DNA of 64,000 bases from Halorubrum laminariae (GCF_024494655.1 NZ_JANHDL010000004.1:238166-302165), one strand, 5' to 3'. Shown: positions 34,776 through 43,153, counted from the first letter of the stretch. Notes: generated by a model from the letters alone, not told the origin. A program made the numbers and translations.

Positions 34776-34791
34776 GGCTGGAATGCCTGTC
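34776..34791 (+). promoter_or_regulatory. FTSDRR promoter box of gene 6 (degenerate)
   Basis: GGCTGGAATGCCTGTC, ending 24 nt before ATG 34816; spacing conserved, sequence eroded. Confidence 0.35.
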
Positions 34792-34815
34792 GTGTGTTTC
34801 TGGAGTGTGGTTTGT

Positions 34816-35355
34816 ATGACTGATGAGTCGAGTCGGTTCACCAGCGATCGGCGGCCCCGTGAGGGCGCATCGTGGGAGACTGGCGAGGATTGGCTGAATG
34901 GTACTACTGAGAACGTTGTGGTTGTTGGTGGTGAGTTAGTCGCTCAAACCCCACTCGACGATGGTGTGCCTACTAGCGAAAAGTGGCAGAAACCTGTTGT
35001 TGCTAATTCCGAGGGAATCGCTCGAACGTCTGGGGATGGTTCTATTGACGGTGACGTGTCGACGTACTCTGTCCTTGATTCTTCAGAGAGTGGTTATATC
35101 GAATATTCTGTTGACCAAGAGTACAAGCAGATCAGATTTGATTTTGACGGTACGAAAGGCTCGATCGACATCTCACTTCAACCGTCAGGAACCGTGATTA
35201 AAGAGGATTGGGACGTCTCCGGTAACCCTTGGTATGTCGTCTCATTGGATGATGAATTAGATAACGGGTGGAAATCCAGCGAGAATTTCCGAGTTCAAGT
35301 TGATGACTCGACGAATAAGCGAATCGCTGAAGTAGAGGTTGACGTAGATACGTGA
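34816..35355 (+). CDS. FTSDRR-family protein 6 (short)
   Basis: A 179-aa protein. ATG 34816 gives the family N-terminus TDESSRFTSDRRPREGASW. The C-terminal half has SGYIEYSVDQEYKQIRF like protein 1, then a compact beta domain (GSIDISLQPSG, RVQVDDSTNKRIAEVEVDV). It is one of two short forms; they may carry a minimal binding head. Confidence 0.7.
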   Translation: MTDESSRFTSDRRPREGASWETGEDWLNGTTENVVVVGGELVAQTPLDDGVPTSEKWQKPVVANSEGIARTSGDGSIDGDVSTYSVLDSSESGYIEYSVDQEYKQIRFDFDGTKGSIDISLQPSGTVIKEDWDVSGNPWYVVSLDDELDNGWKSSENFRVQVDDSTNKRIAEVEVDVDT

Positions 35356-35468
35356 GTTCGCTGTGTCTGTTTTTGTAGCGTTGTGTGCTGACTTAGTTGG
35401 ATGATACAGCCGCCGAAGTGTGGTTACTCTTGGAGTCGTCCCGCCCATGGCTGGTTTTGGGTGTTAGC

Positions 35469-35484
35469 GACCGGAACACCTAAC
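35469..35484 (+). promoter_or_regulatory. FTSDRR promoter box of gene 7
   Basis: GACCGGAACACCTAAC, exactly 24 nt before ATG 35509. Confidence 0.65.
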
Positions 35485-35508
35485 GTCGTGTACTGGAACA
35501 TGTAGGCT

Positions 35509-36306
35509 ATGACGGGGGAACCGAGCCGGTTCACTAGCGATCGACGTCGTCGGGAGAGTGCGTCGTGGGTGGATGGTAGTGATTGGCAGGCTGGGATTGC
35601 TGAGAATGTCGATGTCGTTGAGGAGGGGCTGGTCCCTCGCACCCCGCCACAAGCGGGGGATGTTCCTGCGACAGCCGTTGAGACGTTTGAAGACGCTAAT
35701 GTTGGTGAGTATAATAAGGATAGCAATGGTCGGGGATCATTCTCGACAACGACGAGCCGGTATTGGATGGGGTCGCGCTGTGTTGAGTTCGATAATGCCA
35801 GCTCGACGAAGGTGTTCTCCCGAGAAGGTGACGGTCTAAACTACTACCCACAACAGGGGGATGTTGTTGAGTGGCACATCTATGCTGATTTCATCGAAAC
35901 GTGCTCCACTTCCGTTGTCATCGGGACGAATGGGAACCCGTCAAATTGGGTTCAGGGGTATGAGTGTGAGATCCGCGCAGATGGGAATAATTCTGATTTC
36001 TCCATGGCGTTAGATTCTCGTGAAGGATCTTTTTCGAGGGTGTCTATCGGGAACTACCTTGACGAGTGGTTACGGGGGCGGTTTGAGTTTTCTTCGGACG
36101 CCAATTTGGTCTATGAGTTGTATCAAACAAACGGTAGCGACGATCGGGGAGATCACACACTCATCAATTCAGTAACGTACGATGCTGCGGGTGAAGCCGC
36201 TCTCGGTAATCGGGCTTTCGGGTTTTTCTCAAACAATTTCGGTAATGGTGGTCGTCGATCACGCGCCTTCTTCGACGAGGTTTGCGTCAGTGAGGGCGTT
36301 GTCTGA
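35509..36306 (+). CDS. FTSDRR-family protein 7
   Basis: A 265-aa protein. N-terminal module TGEPSRFTSDRRRRESASW...ENVDVVEEGLVPR, then the jelly-roll class with VETFEDANVGEYNKD, YYPQQGDVVEWHIY and a late NRAFGFFSNNFGNGGRR loop before FFDEVCVSE. Two C-terminal-domain cysteines are present. Promoter box and 24-nt spacing are canonical for the family. Confidence 0.75.
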   Translation: MTGEPSRFTSDRRRRESASWVDGSDWQAGIAENVDVVEEGLVPRTPPQAGDVPATAVETFEDANVGEYNKDSNGRGSFSTTTSRYWMGSRCVEFDNASSTKVFSREGDGLNYYPQQGDVVEWHIYADFIETCSTSVVIGTNGNPSNWVQGYECEIRADGNNSDFSMALDSREGSFSRVSIGNYLDEWLRGRFEFSSDANLVYELYQTNGSDDRGDHTLINSVTYDAAGEAALGNRAFGFFSNNFGNGGRRSRAFFDEVCVSEGVV

Positions 36307-36308
36307 TT

Positions 36309-36392
36309 TTTTTGACCGGAACACCTAACGCCTCTCTCTGAAATGAGGAGTGTATGACTGATGGATCGAGTCGGTTCACCAGCGATCGGCGT
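36309..36392 (+). repeat. 84-bp perfect repeat, copy A (promoter plus start of gene 8)
   Basis: Identical to 37143-37226. It covers the T-run, promoter box, leader and first 39 coding bases, and ends where the two genes diverge (after CGGCGT). Confidence 0.9.
36314..36329 (+). promoter_or_regulatory. FTSDRR promoter box of gene 8
   Basis: GACCGGAACACCTAAC, exactly 24 nt before ATG 36354. Confidence 0.65.
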
Positions 36393-37109
36393 ACTCGAAT
36401 GGGGGCGTCTTGGACTGAGCAAGCCGACTGGGAAGCTGGAACTACAGAGAACGTTGGGCTGCTGGCCGACCGATTAGTGGGTCGCCCCCCATCAGAAGGG
36501 AGTGGGACACAGACTCGTGTAGTCGATGACTTTGATGAAGTCCTCTATGAAGGCGAAGGGAAGGCCCTCAGTGACTACTACAGTAACGATGTATCCCAGT
36601 TCACACGCCGAAGTGGTGGTGTCCACGAAGGAGGGTATGTGCTTGAAGGATCGCATAATGGTGGGCAGTCAAATTTCTGGATGGTCTCTTACGAAGGCGA
36701 TGGGTTGGATTACCCACAGGAGGGAGACACGTTTAGCTACTGGAATTGGGTCGATAAGGCTTCTATTGGTGGCAACGCTGGTAATATATTCTGGGGGTAT
36801 GATGAGAATGATGGCACCAGGTTTAACTTGCGATTGAATCGGGGTAATTCAGATTTTTACGTCTATGCTCCTGACGGTACAGTAATTATTGACAGGGTGT
36901 CGTACTCTTACCCCGCAAGTGCGTGGGAAGAGTGGGAGATCCAATGGTTGCCTAACGAGATCGTTGTGACCGTGTACGATCGAGATGGTAATGAGCAAAC
37001 ATCCGTAAGTGGTTCACATAATAGTTCTCGAACGTCTGGTGGGGTTGGATACTACGTCGGTGCTAATCGACCTATTGTTGTTAGGATAGACAACGTGGGC
37101 ATCAAATGA
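36354..37109 (+). CDS. FTSDRR-family protein 8
   Basis: A 251-aa protein. N-terminal module TDGSSRFTSDRRTRMGASW...ENVGLLADRLVGR, with GLL replacing the usual DVV. Its C-terminal domain begins VVDDFDEVLYEGEGKALSDYY, an expanded version of the DDFExGSLSxY entry, and ends SRTSGGVGYYVGANRPIVVRIDN. Promoter and first 39 coding bases are identical to gene 9, the bodies differ, so one was probably generated by recombination in the 5' region. Confidence 0.75.
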   Translation: MTDGSSRFTSDRRTRMGASWTEQADWEAGTTENVGLLADRLVGRPPSEGSGTQTRVVDDFDEVLYEGEGKALSDYYSNDVSQFTRRSGGVHEGGYVLEGSHNGGQSNFWMVSYEGDGLDYPQEGDTFSYWNWVDKASIGGNAGNIFWGYDENDGTRFNLRLNRGNSDFYVYAPDGTVIIDRVSYSYPASAWEEWEIQWLPNEIVVTVYDRDGNEQTSVSGSHNSSRTSGGVGYYVGANRPIVVRIDNVGIK

Positions 37110-37142
37110 GCGTCTCCCCGGCCTCTTGGTCTTTCACGGCAG

Positions 37143-37226
37143 TTTTTGACCGGAACACCTAACGCCTCTCTCTGAAATGAGGAGTGTATGACTGATGGAT
37201 CGAGTCGGTTCACCAGCGATCGGCGT
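37143..37226 (+). repeat. 84-bp perfect repeat, copy B (promoter plus start of gene 9)
   Basis: Identical to 36309-36392, 834 bp downstream. Confidence 0.9.
37148..37163 (+). promoter_or_regulatory. FTSDRR promoter box of gene 9
   Basis: GACCGGAACACCTAAC, exactly 24 nt before ATG 37188. Confidence 0.65.
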
Positions 37227-37940
37227 CTCCGCGGGGATACTTCATGGGAGAGCGAAAGCGATTGGGCGGCGGGGGTTGCTGAGAACGTCGACGTCGTTGA
37301 TGGGGGGTTGGTGGCCCGAGATCAACTTGTCGAGAGTGGTGAGCTTCCCAGTAATGTCGTCGACGACTTTGAGAGTGGCTCGCTGTCTGAATACGGGTAT
37401 ATTGATTCTCCGTTGGAAGTCACCCAAGCGCGAGCGTTCAACGGTAGTTGGTCACTTCGCGATGATCACCCGGAGCGCACGAGTGAGGTCTTCGCTGTTT
37501 CAACGTCCGGGCTTGATAACTATCCGAAGGCGGGAGATGTGATCTCGTACCGGAATTATATTGAATCGTCGTCGGCTGGCGATCCTGTTTCGCAGTTCTA
37601 CTTTGCGGCTCAGTCTGAGTCTGCCTACCCCGATGGCTACTGCGTCAATCTCGACAGGAACAATAACGGTGTAGAGTTGCTTCGGGATGGGTCTGTGTTG
37701 GATTCGGCTGGTGTTAGACCTCCAGCTGACGAGTGGCTGCGGGTACAGATTGTTTGGGGGCAAGATGGCCAGATCGATGTTGTCGTCGAGGATTCTGATG
37801 GTTCAGAGGTGACGTCGTTGGACGCGCTGGATCCCACATATGTGGCGGGTGGTATCGGATTTGCGTGTAACTACTATGGAGCTGGGAGTGGTTCGGGAAT
37901 TGATGAAGAGGTCTACTGGGACGAGATCTTGACGACGTGA
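37188..37940 (+). CDS. FTSDRR-family protein 9
   Basis: A 250-aa protein. N-terminal module TDGSSRFTSDRRLRGDTSW...ENVDVVDGGLVAR, then VVDDFESGSLSEYGYIDSP, YPKAGDVISYRNYI, and a closing VAGGIGFACNYYG...VYWDEILTT similar to protein 3 (TWWDEILTS). Shared ends with diverged middles fit repeated exchange among array members. Confidence 0.75.
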   Translation: MTDGSSRFTSDRRLRGDTSWESESDWAAGVAENVDVVDGGLVARDQLVESGELPSNVVDDFESGSLSEYGYIDSPLEVTQARAFNGSWSLRDDHPERTSEVFAVSTSGLDNYPKAGDVISYRNYIESSSAGDPVSQFYFAAQSESAYPDGYCVNLDRNNNGVELLRDGSVLDSAGVRPPADEWLRVQIVWGQDGQIDVVVEDSDGSEVTSLDALDPTYVAGGIGFACNYYGAGSGSGIDEEVYWDEILTT

Positions 37941-37978
37941 TCGTTATTCGATGCTGTTGTCGGCTCGGTGGTGGGGTT

Positions 37979-37994
37979 GACCGGAACACCTAAC
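37979..37994 (+). promoter_or_regulatory. FTSDRR promoter box of gene 10
   Basis: GACCGGAACACCTAAC, exactly 24 nt before ATG 38019. Confidence 0.65.
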
Positions 37995-38018
37995 GCTCTG
38001 TACTTGGTCAGATAGGTT

Positions 38019-38756
38019 ATGACAGGCGGAGAAAGCCGATTCACGAGCGATCGGCGTGTCCGTGAGGGTGCGTCGTGGACGGGCGATGGAGACTGGGCAG
38101 CGGGTGTGTCTGAAAATCTGGATATCGTTGAGGGTGGCTTAGTCCCCCGGCCCGCGGTGGGGGCTGGGGTTCTGCTAGAGGGTTTTGAAGGAGGGTCGCT
38201 CAACTCTGCGTACGGCGGTGGGACTACACACGCTTCGATACAGAGTTCACCCGTGTATGCGGGCGATCACTCGATGGAGCTCATGGGTGACAAGTACAAC
38301 GTGATTTCGCGGACAGATCTGGCTGTTGAACGCGGTGGTGTTTACAGCGGGTGGGTCATGAACAAGAGCGTGTCTAGCTCGACTGTCTATCAGCGTGAGG
38401 CGGGTATTATCTTCATGACTCAGGAAGGAACTGCGACGCCTGGGGGGTACTACATCGAGCTTCGACAAGACGATAACAACGTCATTGTTTTCAGGAGTGG
38501 GGCCGGTGAATCCCCAGTAACAGACAAGATCGCGACCAAATCTCTGTCGCAGTCGCTTGACACGTGGTACGAGGTGGTGTTTGAGCCGAGGGTGGGTGGG
38601 ACTGAGGTATACCGAATAAACGATGCCGAGGGGGTTGAGCTAGCGACTTTCTCGACTGCGGATGGCACGTTCGATGCCGGAGGGATCGGGTTCTCCCATG
38701 GCGGGGACAGCGATGAGCATCAAGGACAATTCGATGAAGTGAGGCGGTGGGAATGA
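38019..38756 (+). CDS. FTSDRR-family protein 10
   Basis: A 245-aa protein. N-terminal module TGGESRFTSDRRVREGASW...ENLDIVEGGLVPR (conservative changes), then LEGFEGGSLNSAYGGG, a long SVYAGDHSMEL-like strand region and a terminal DAGGIGFSHGGDSDEHQGQFDEVRRWE. No TM, no signal peptide. Jelly-roll class. Confidence 0.75.
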   Translation: MTGGESRFTSDRRVREGASWTGDGDWAAGVSENLDIVEGGLVPRPAVGAGVLLEGFEGGSLNSAYGGGTTHASIQSSPVYAGDHSMELMGDKYNVISRTDLAVERGGVYSGWVMNKSVSSSTVYQREAGIIFMTQEGTATPGGYYIELRQDDNNVIVFRSGAGESPVTDKIATKSLSQSLDTWYEVVFEPRVGGTEVYRINDAEGVELATFSTADGTFDAGGIGFSHGGDSDEHQGQFDEVRRWE

Positions 38757-38809
38757 CCCAGTTAGCATCTGAGCCTCTACCACACCCCACGCGCAGCGGG
38801 TGTTGATGT

Positions 38810-39553
38810 ATGAGTGAGAAAACAAGCCGGTTCACCAGCGATCGGCGGACCCGAAGAGGGGCGTCTTGGGCTGATCCGGAAGACTGGGGGGCGGGTGTAG
38901 CCGAAAACGTTGATGTAGTTGACCGTGGCTTGGTGCCTCGCAGGTCGACGTCATCAAGCGACGGTGAGCCCAGTAATGTAGTTGAGAACTTCGAAGACGG
39001 GAGTTTGGGTGCGTGGTCTGAAACCAGCAATGTCAAGATTGTAAGCAACCGTGCGTATGACGGTTCAAACAGCCTTCATGCTTCTTCTGGGACGTCTACT
39101 CGTGATTATCTTTTAGGCCAGCGCAGTCTGGGTGCGGGTGTGTCTACTGTTCAGTTGTTTTGGCGCGAGACCGGTTCATCCTACGGGCATGGCTACCAGT
39201 TCCTAGATGCTGACGGTGGGCGTGTGGCCGGCGCTGGGACTAGCAACCCAGCTTGGATCTATGTAGACGGCGGAAGTGGGTATGAACTGTATTCCGGTGA
39301 CGGATACGGTAAGTGGGTTCGTCTGCGTCTAGATTTCGACTACGCTCAAGAGGATGTGACGTACACTTTTGAAGACCTCGAGTCGGGGGCTCAGCGGACT
39401 GTGACAGCGGATATGGATGCTACGGGGTCTGTTACGCAGATACAGAAAGTCAACGTTGGTACTGAGAATACACTAGCGGAGCAGCGTTTGAACACAAGTG
39501 GAAGTTATTACGGCGCTCTCGATTCATGGACAGACTACATCACGATAAACTGA
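38810..39553 (+). CDS. FTSDRR-family protein 11
   Basis: A 247-aa protein. N-terminal module SEKTSRFTSDRRTRRGASW...ENVDVVDRGLVPR; C-terminal domain NVVENFEDGSLGAWSETSN, then YDGSNSLHASSG and a final LDSWTDYITIN. Unlike its neighbours it has no clear GACCGG/CTAAC box at the expected position (38770-38785 reads CT-rich sequence), so it may be silent or transcribed by read-through from gene 10. Confidence 0.75.
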   Translation: MSEKTSRFTSDRRTRRGASWADPEDWGAGVAENVDVVDRGLVPRRSTSSSDGEPSNVVENFEDGSLGAWSETSNVKIVSNRAYDGSNSLHASSGTSTRDYLLGQRSLGAGVSTVQLFWRETGSSYGHGYQFLDADGGRVAGAGTSNPAWIYVDGGSGYELYSGDGYGKWVRLRLDFDYAQEDVTYTFEDLESGAQRTVTADMDATGSVTQIQKVNVGTENTLAEQRLNTSGSYYGALDSWTDYITIN

Positions 39554-39592
39554 TGAGCCGGTTTTCACGTGGGGGACTGCTTCTTATGTCCC

Positions 39593-39608
39593 CACCGGAA
39601 TACATAAC
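39593..39608 (+). promoter_or_regulatory. FTSDRR promoter box of gene 12
   Basis: CACCGGAATACATAAC, exactly 24 nt before ATG 39633. Confidence 0.5.
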
Positions 39609-39632
39609 CTTCTCTGCTTGGTTATTGGGCAT

Positions 39633-40388
39633 ATGACTGGCGAATTGAGTCGGTTCACCAGCAATCGGCGGACTCGAGGAGAGGCGTCGTGGAAAACTGA
39701 TGAGGATTGGAAGGCGGGCGTGGTTGAGAATGTTGAAATCTCGGGTGGGGGGCTGGTACCGACACCCCCTCCGGAGGGCGGCGAAGACCTCGATTTTGTC
39801 ACGGACAACTTTGAGGATGGAAGCCTCACAGAGTACGTTGTAGACTCCTCTAAGGACAATGGTAGCGCAAGCGTGGTTCAGAGTTCAAGATCGTTAGAGG
39901 GGGATAACCTGGCTCGGATCGCTACGAATGGAAGGGTGTTCGCACTGGGGTCGACGTCTGGTTTATTCTCGTATCCGAGTGCGGGAGACATCCCAACTTT
40001 TCATGTTCTCTTCCCAAACGGAGACAATAATGCGCTGTATCTATACTATGGTGTTCAACAGGGAGATCGGGCGAACGGTACAGGATACCGAGTCACACTT
40101 CGGAACAAGCATAATTCCATGCGGCTGGATAACCGGCGCTCGGGGGGAACGGTCGCGAACAGCAGCACTCGGAATATCCCGTCTAATGAATGGCTCACAG
40201 TTGAAGTTGATTGGCGTACGGACGGAGACCATTTCGTAAAAGTATTCGATTCTGAAGGCTCCGAGTTGGGGTCTATGTCTGGTACAGATAGTGGGCTTAC
40301 ATCTGGGGGGATAGGGTATGGACTTAACAACCGGAATGGTAACAGTTCAGTTACTTACGTGGATTTTGTCGGCTATCGTTCACCGTGA
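39633..40388 (+). CDS. FTSDRR-family protein 12
   Basis: A 251-aa protein from ATG 39633; an in-frame GTG upstream is rejected because the 24-nt spacing and family N-terminus fit 39633. The module reads SRFTSNRRTRGEASW (Asp to Asn). It opens with VTDNFEDGSLTEYVVD, then FSYPSAGDIPTFHVLF, and ends SGGIGYGLNNRNGNSSVTYVDFVGY. Jelly-roll class. Confidence 0.75.
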   Translation: MTGELSRFTSNRRTRGEASWKTDEDWKAGVVENVEISGGGLVPTPPPEGGEDLDFVTDNFEDGSLTEYVVDSSKDNGSASVVQSSRSLEGDNLARIATNGRVFALGSTSGLFSYPSAGDIPTFHVLFPNGDNNALYLYYGVQQGDRANGTGYRVTLRNKHNSMRLDNRRSGGTVANSSTRNIPSNEWLTVEVDWRTDGDHFVKVFDSEGSELGSMSGTDSGLTSGGIGYGLNNRNGNSSVTYVDFVGYRSP

Positions 40389-40404
40389 GGGCGGAAGACC
40401 TAAC
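40389..40404 (+). promoter_or_regulatory. FTSDRR promoter box of gene 13
   Basis: GGGCGGAAGACCTAAC, exactly 24 nt before ATG 40429. Confidence 0.55.
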
Positions 40405-40428
40405 CTCTCGTGCGGGGTCCGATAGAAT

Positions 40429-41178
40429 ATGACTGGTGAGGGGAGTCGATTCAAGAGCGACCGCCGCGGGTGTGATGATGCTTCGTGGTCCAGCATACAA
40501 GACTGGGATCAGGGGGTGGGTGAGAACGTCGACATCGTCGATGGTAGTGTGGTCCCCCGAGCACCAAATCAAATCGCTGAGCGGCCTGATAGTGGCATAT
40601 CTCGTTTTGCGTTTGAGCAAAATGTAGCCGATTCTTGGGGAGATAATGGTGGTGTTGATGGAACCTCTGTGGGGTATAGTGTGGATTCCCCAGTTGGTCA
40701 GTATGCTAAGCGATTTGACGGTAACGGTGAGGTCACTTTCGGGGAGGTCTTCCAGATTTCATCTGACGCATCGATCTCAGTGTGGTTGAACGTGACATCC
40801 GGAATTGGCGATGTCGTTCCGATGGTCCACAAGGGGCGGGCTTACCAATTTCATGTACACGCTGATGGGTCGCTCTGGTTTGGAACATTCGGCCATGGCT
40901 ACGTCTCTAATCAGTTGTCTTGGGAGCTGGGTAGGTGGTATCACTGTCTTATCGCTTGGGATGATTCGAATAGCAGAGCACAGTTCTACCGTGATGGGGT
41001 GGCCGTTGGAGCGATGTCTGGGAATGATGGTCCAGGTGGTTCGGGGACCTTCCGAGTAGGTCACAAGGCTGATGGTGGTGGTTATCTCCATGGAATGATT
41101 GCCGACCTACGCATCTATGGTGAAGCTCTCTCCTCGGTAAGAGTGTCTGATCTATACAATACGGGCTCTATTCGTTGA
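40429..41178 (+). CDS. FTSDRR-family protein 13 with LamG-like domain
   Basis: A 249-aa protein and the most divergent N-terminus of the array (SRFKSDRRGCDDASW...ENVDIVDGSVVPR, including a Cys). The C-terminal domain is LamG-like: DASISVWLNVTSG, RWYHCLIAWDDSNSRAQFYRDGV and the terminal LRIYGEALSSVRVSDLYNTGSI. Last gene of the tandem array; an unrelated membrane protein follows. Confidence 0.8.
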   Translation: MTGEGSRFKSDRRGCDDASWSSIQDWDQGVGENVDIVDGSVVPRAPNQIAERPDSGISRFAFEQNVADSWGDNGGVDGTSVGYSVDSPVGQYAKRFDGNGEVTFGEVFQISSDASISVWLNVTSGIGDVVPMVHKGRAYQFHVHADGSLWFGTFGHGYVSNQLSWELGRWYHCLIAWDDSNSRAQFYRDGVAVGAMSGNDGPGGSGTFRVGHKADGGGYLHGMIADLRIYGEALSSVRVSDLYNTGSIR

Positions 41179-41249
41179 GGTTCCTTACGGTCTGATCGTC
41201 GGGGTTTCTTGGGGGAAACGGTTTTAGTTGGGTACTGCTTGGATAGGGT

Positions 41250-41660
41250 ATGCTAGGCCAGTCAGTTCTCCGAAAAGGCACTGTGACGTATGCGGTGTAC
41301 TTCTACGTGCTGATCACCGTGGGGAGTCTTCTGTCGATCGCGTACTCGCTTCAAGGTGGTCACTACCTAAGCTCGCTTCATGCGATTGGGTTGCTCCTCG
41401 TGATCCTCGCGATTGGGTTCTCGGTGTTGCGTGGTGATTATCTTCAGACAGATGTGCGATCGCGAGTAAGCGAGGACGGTTCCGAAGAGGATGGAGATCA
41501 CGATGCTGCGGGTGACCTCCCCTTTAGTGCTGGTTTTTGGGAGGCTCTTTACACCCGGTACATCGACCGGTCTGAGTTCAGGCGTGTCGAAATGGGGATG
41601 TACGCCGTTGGTGTCCTCTCACTGGGGATTGTCCAAGCAGCCGTGAAGTTCGGAGTCTGA
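41250..41660 (+). CDS. Membrane protein, about three TM segments
   Basis: A 136-aa protein. Hydrophobic segments TYAVYFYVLITVGSLLSIAY and LHAIGLLLVILAIGFSVL form an N-terminal hairpin; an acidic loop (SEDGSEEDGDHDAAGD) follows and the C-terminus has MGMYAVGVLSLGIVQAAVKF. The loop contains FWEALYTRYIDRSEFRRVE. TTTTAG at 41222-41226 sits at the same 24-nt promoter position as in the FTSDRR genes but is a more ordinary TATA. It ends 2 nt from the convergent prepilin-peptidase stop. Possibly a partner of the array products; no family recognised. Confidence 0.6.
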   Translation: MLGQSVLRKGTVTYAVYFYVLITVGSLLSIAYSLQGGHYLSSLHAIGLLLVILAIGFSVLRGDYLQTDVRSRVSEDGSEEDGDHDAAGDLPFSAGFWEALYTRYIDRSEFRRVEMGMYAVGVLSLGIVQAAVKFGV

Positions 41661-41662
41661 AC

Positions 41663-42673
41663 TTACAGAGATACCGCTGAGAGCGCGATGATGTCTCCGA
41701 TGGTGACTGCGGCCACAACCCCGAGAAATAACGGAACGATAAGCGGGAAGGCTGGCTGGATCCGTACCGACTGAGCGGTCAGTATGTGCTCGAGGCCGCC
41801 CCGGAGGTCGTCTGGTGACGCCCCATATGCCGTGTGGGTGATCGAGTCCAGAAACGTTTCTGTCCCCCACACGTCGTCTTTCTCGATGGCGACGTTCCTG
41901 TCGGCAATAGTGGGATTCTCGTGGCTATCGAAATCCTCTGACGCAAGCGGGTGTCCTGTGGTGATCTCCGAGTAAACCACACCGTCGTCGATTTCGTAGA
42001 CGGCTTCGATCTCGGTGGGCGTTCTGTGCTCGTCCGAGTGTTGAAGGATGTCCTCTATAGTGACGTTCTTCCACCGGAGGTACATACGGAGTGCGTCGAG
42101 ATCGAGGGTGTTTGATTCTCCTGTATCGTCGGTCCACCGCAACTGTCCGGGCGTTTCCGGGATCTTGCTGACGGGGACCTTTTCGGTCATCAGCAGGTCG
42201 AGGCCCCGCTCTCCACGTCTGAGGTTCTGTGCCCACATCTTGAGGAGGTACAGGAGCACAGCGAACAACATCGCGTTGAATCCGATTGCGATAAGCGCGA
42301 TCTGGGGCCGGTAGATAGGTAACAGTATGGAGAGTGCCGGTAGGGCGTACTCGATGGGGGTCGGGAACACAAGTCCGAGCGCGAACAGCGCCTTCGCGTC
42401 AGCTCCTCCGAACGCTCCCGTCCGGAAGAGAACCATCGCGAGGAATCCGGTCGCGGGTGGGACGATGATGAGCTGTGTGAGGATCCGGTACTCGTCAACT
42501 GTGTGGATAGGGGCGATTTGGTCGACCTGCCAGACCGCGGCGATAGCTCCGATAAAGATGAGGACCGCCCAGACCCGGCGGTCGACACGTCTGGTGTGGT
42601 GGTCGCTCCATGCGGCCCACGCTAGCGGGGCGATCGCCAAGAGGCGAAGTAGATCCGGATCGGCATCTATCAT
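41663..42673 (-). CDS. A24-family prepilin/preflagellin peptidase (PibD-like)
   Basis: A 336-aa aspartic membrane protease. The two catalytic aspartates are visible: Asp24 in WSDHHTRRVDRR and Asp92 in GGADAKAL (GxGD-type motif). Five to six TM segments cover residues 10-170. The soluble loop 175-290 is longer than in cellular PibD, and a C-terminal TM pair ends the protein. This class cleaves type III signal peptides of pilins and archaellins at the membrane. I found no convincing pilin gene in the window. It heads away from the FTSDRR array; whether it acts on element-encoded or host pilins is unknown. Confidence 0.82.
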   Translation of the reverse strand: MIDADPDLLRLLAIAPLAWAAWSDHHTRRVDRRVWAVLIFIGAIAAVWQVDQIAPIHTVDEYRILTQLIIVPPATGFLAMVLFRTGAFGGADAKALFALGLVFPTPIEYALPALSILLPIYRPQIALIAIGFNAMLFAVLLYLLKMWAQNLRRGERGLDLLMTEKVPVSKIPETPGQLRWTDDTGESNTLDLDALRMYLRWKNVTIEDILQHSDEHRTPTEIEAVYEIDDGVVYSEITTGHPLASEDFDSHENPTIADRNVAIEKDDVWGTETFLDSITHTAYGASPDDLRGGLEHILTAQSVRIQPAFPLIVPLFLGVVAAVTIGDIIALSAVSL

Positions 42674-42760
42674 GTCGTACCATTACTGATAGTCGGACCG
42701 GTGGTATGATTCTACTGGTCAGAGTGGGGTCTTCCCGGCGTTCTCGGGAATATTGTCTGA

Positions 42761-43153
42761 TCAGTACCCACAACCCGGCGGCGCTGGGACGCCTCCTTCG
42801 GTCTGGACCATCCCCTCGGCAGCCCCGAGGTTGTCGTTCCGGCTGGGGAAGAACTGAATCTGGACGTGGACCTCGACGTCGTGGTTCCGGTACTCCGCCG
42901 GGTGTGCCTTACCGGGCGGGTTCTTCCGGGCCTTTGTGATCTGCTCGGACTCTGTAGCGGTCGTCGACGCTTCCACTTCGAAGCCGGCTTCCCCGCCGGC
43001 CAGGTCGTTGACCGGCAGCACAGTATCGACTGTGAGCTCGTCAGTTTCCCACCCGACGTTGCTGGTGTCTTTGATCCCGTCTGTCTCGATCGCGGTCGCG
43101 ATAGCCATTTGTCCGATGCTCTTCTTCCATTCTGGGAGTGATTTGGTCGTCAT
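42761..43153 (-). CDS. Hypothetical protein
   Basis: A 130-aa protein. An N-terminal amphipathic helix (KSLPEWKKSIGQMAIATAIE), central beta strands (ELTVDTVLPVNDL, EAGFEVEASTTATES) and a basic-acidic linker, ending VPAPPGCGY. No TM or known motif. In the leftward gene series 45041 to 41663, with 69 nt from the next upstream gene. Confidence 0.5.
   Translation of the reverse strand: MTTKSLPEWKKSIGQMAIATAIETDGIKDTSNVGWETDELTVDTVLPVNDLAGGEAGFEVEASTTATESEQITKARKNPPGKAHPAEYRNHDVEVHVQIQFFPSRNDNLGAAEGMVQTEGGVPAPPGCGY

Noticed and set aside
31054..41178. FTSDRR array as a diversity-generating retroelement or invertible cassette
   Set aside because: No reverse transcriptase, site-specific recombinase or inverted repeat flanking the array is visible; all genes are in the same orientation.
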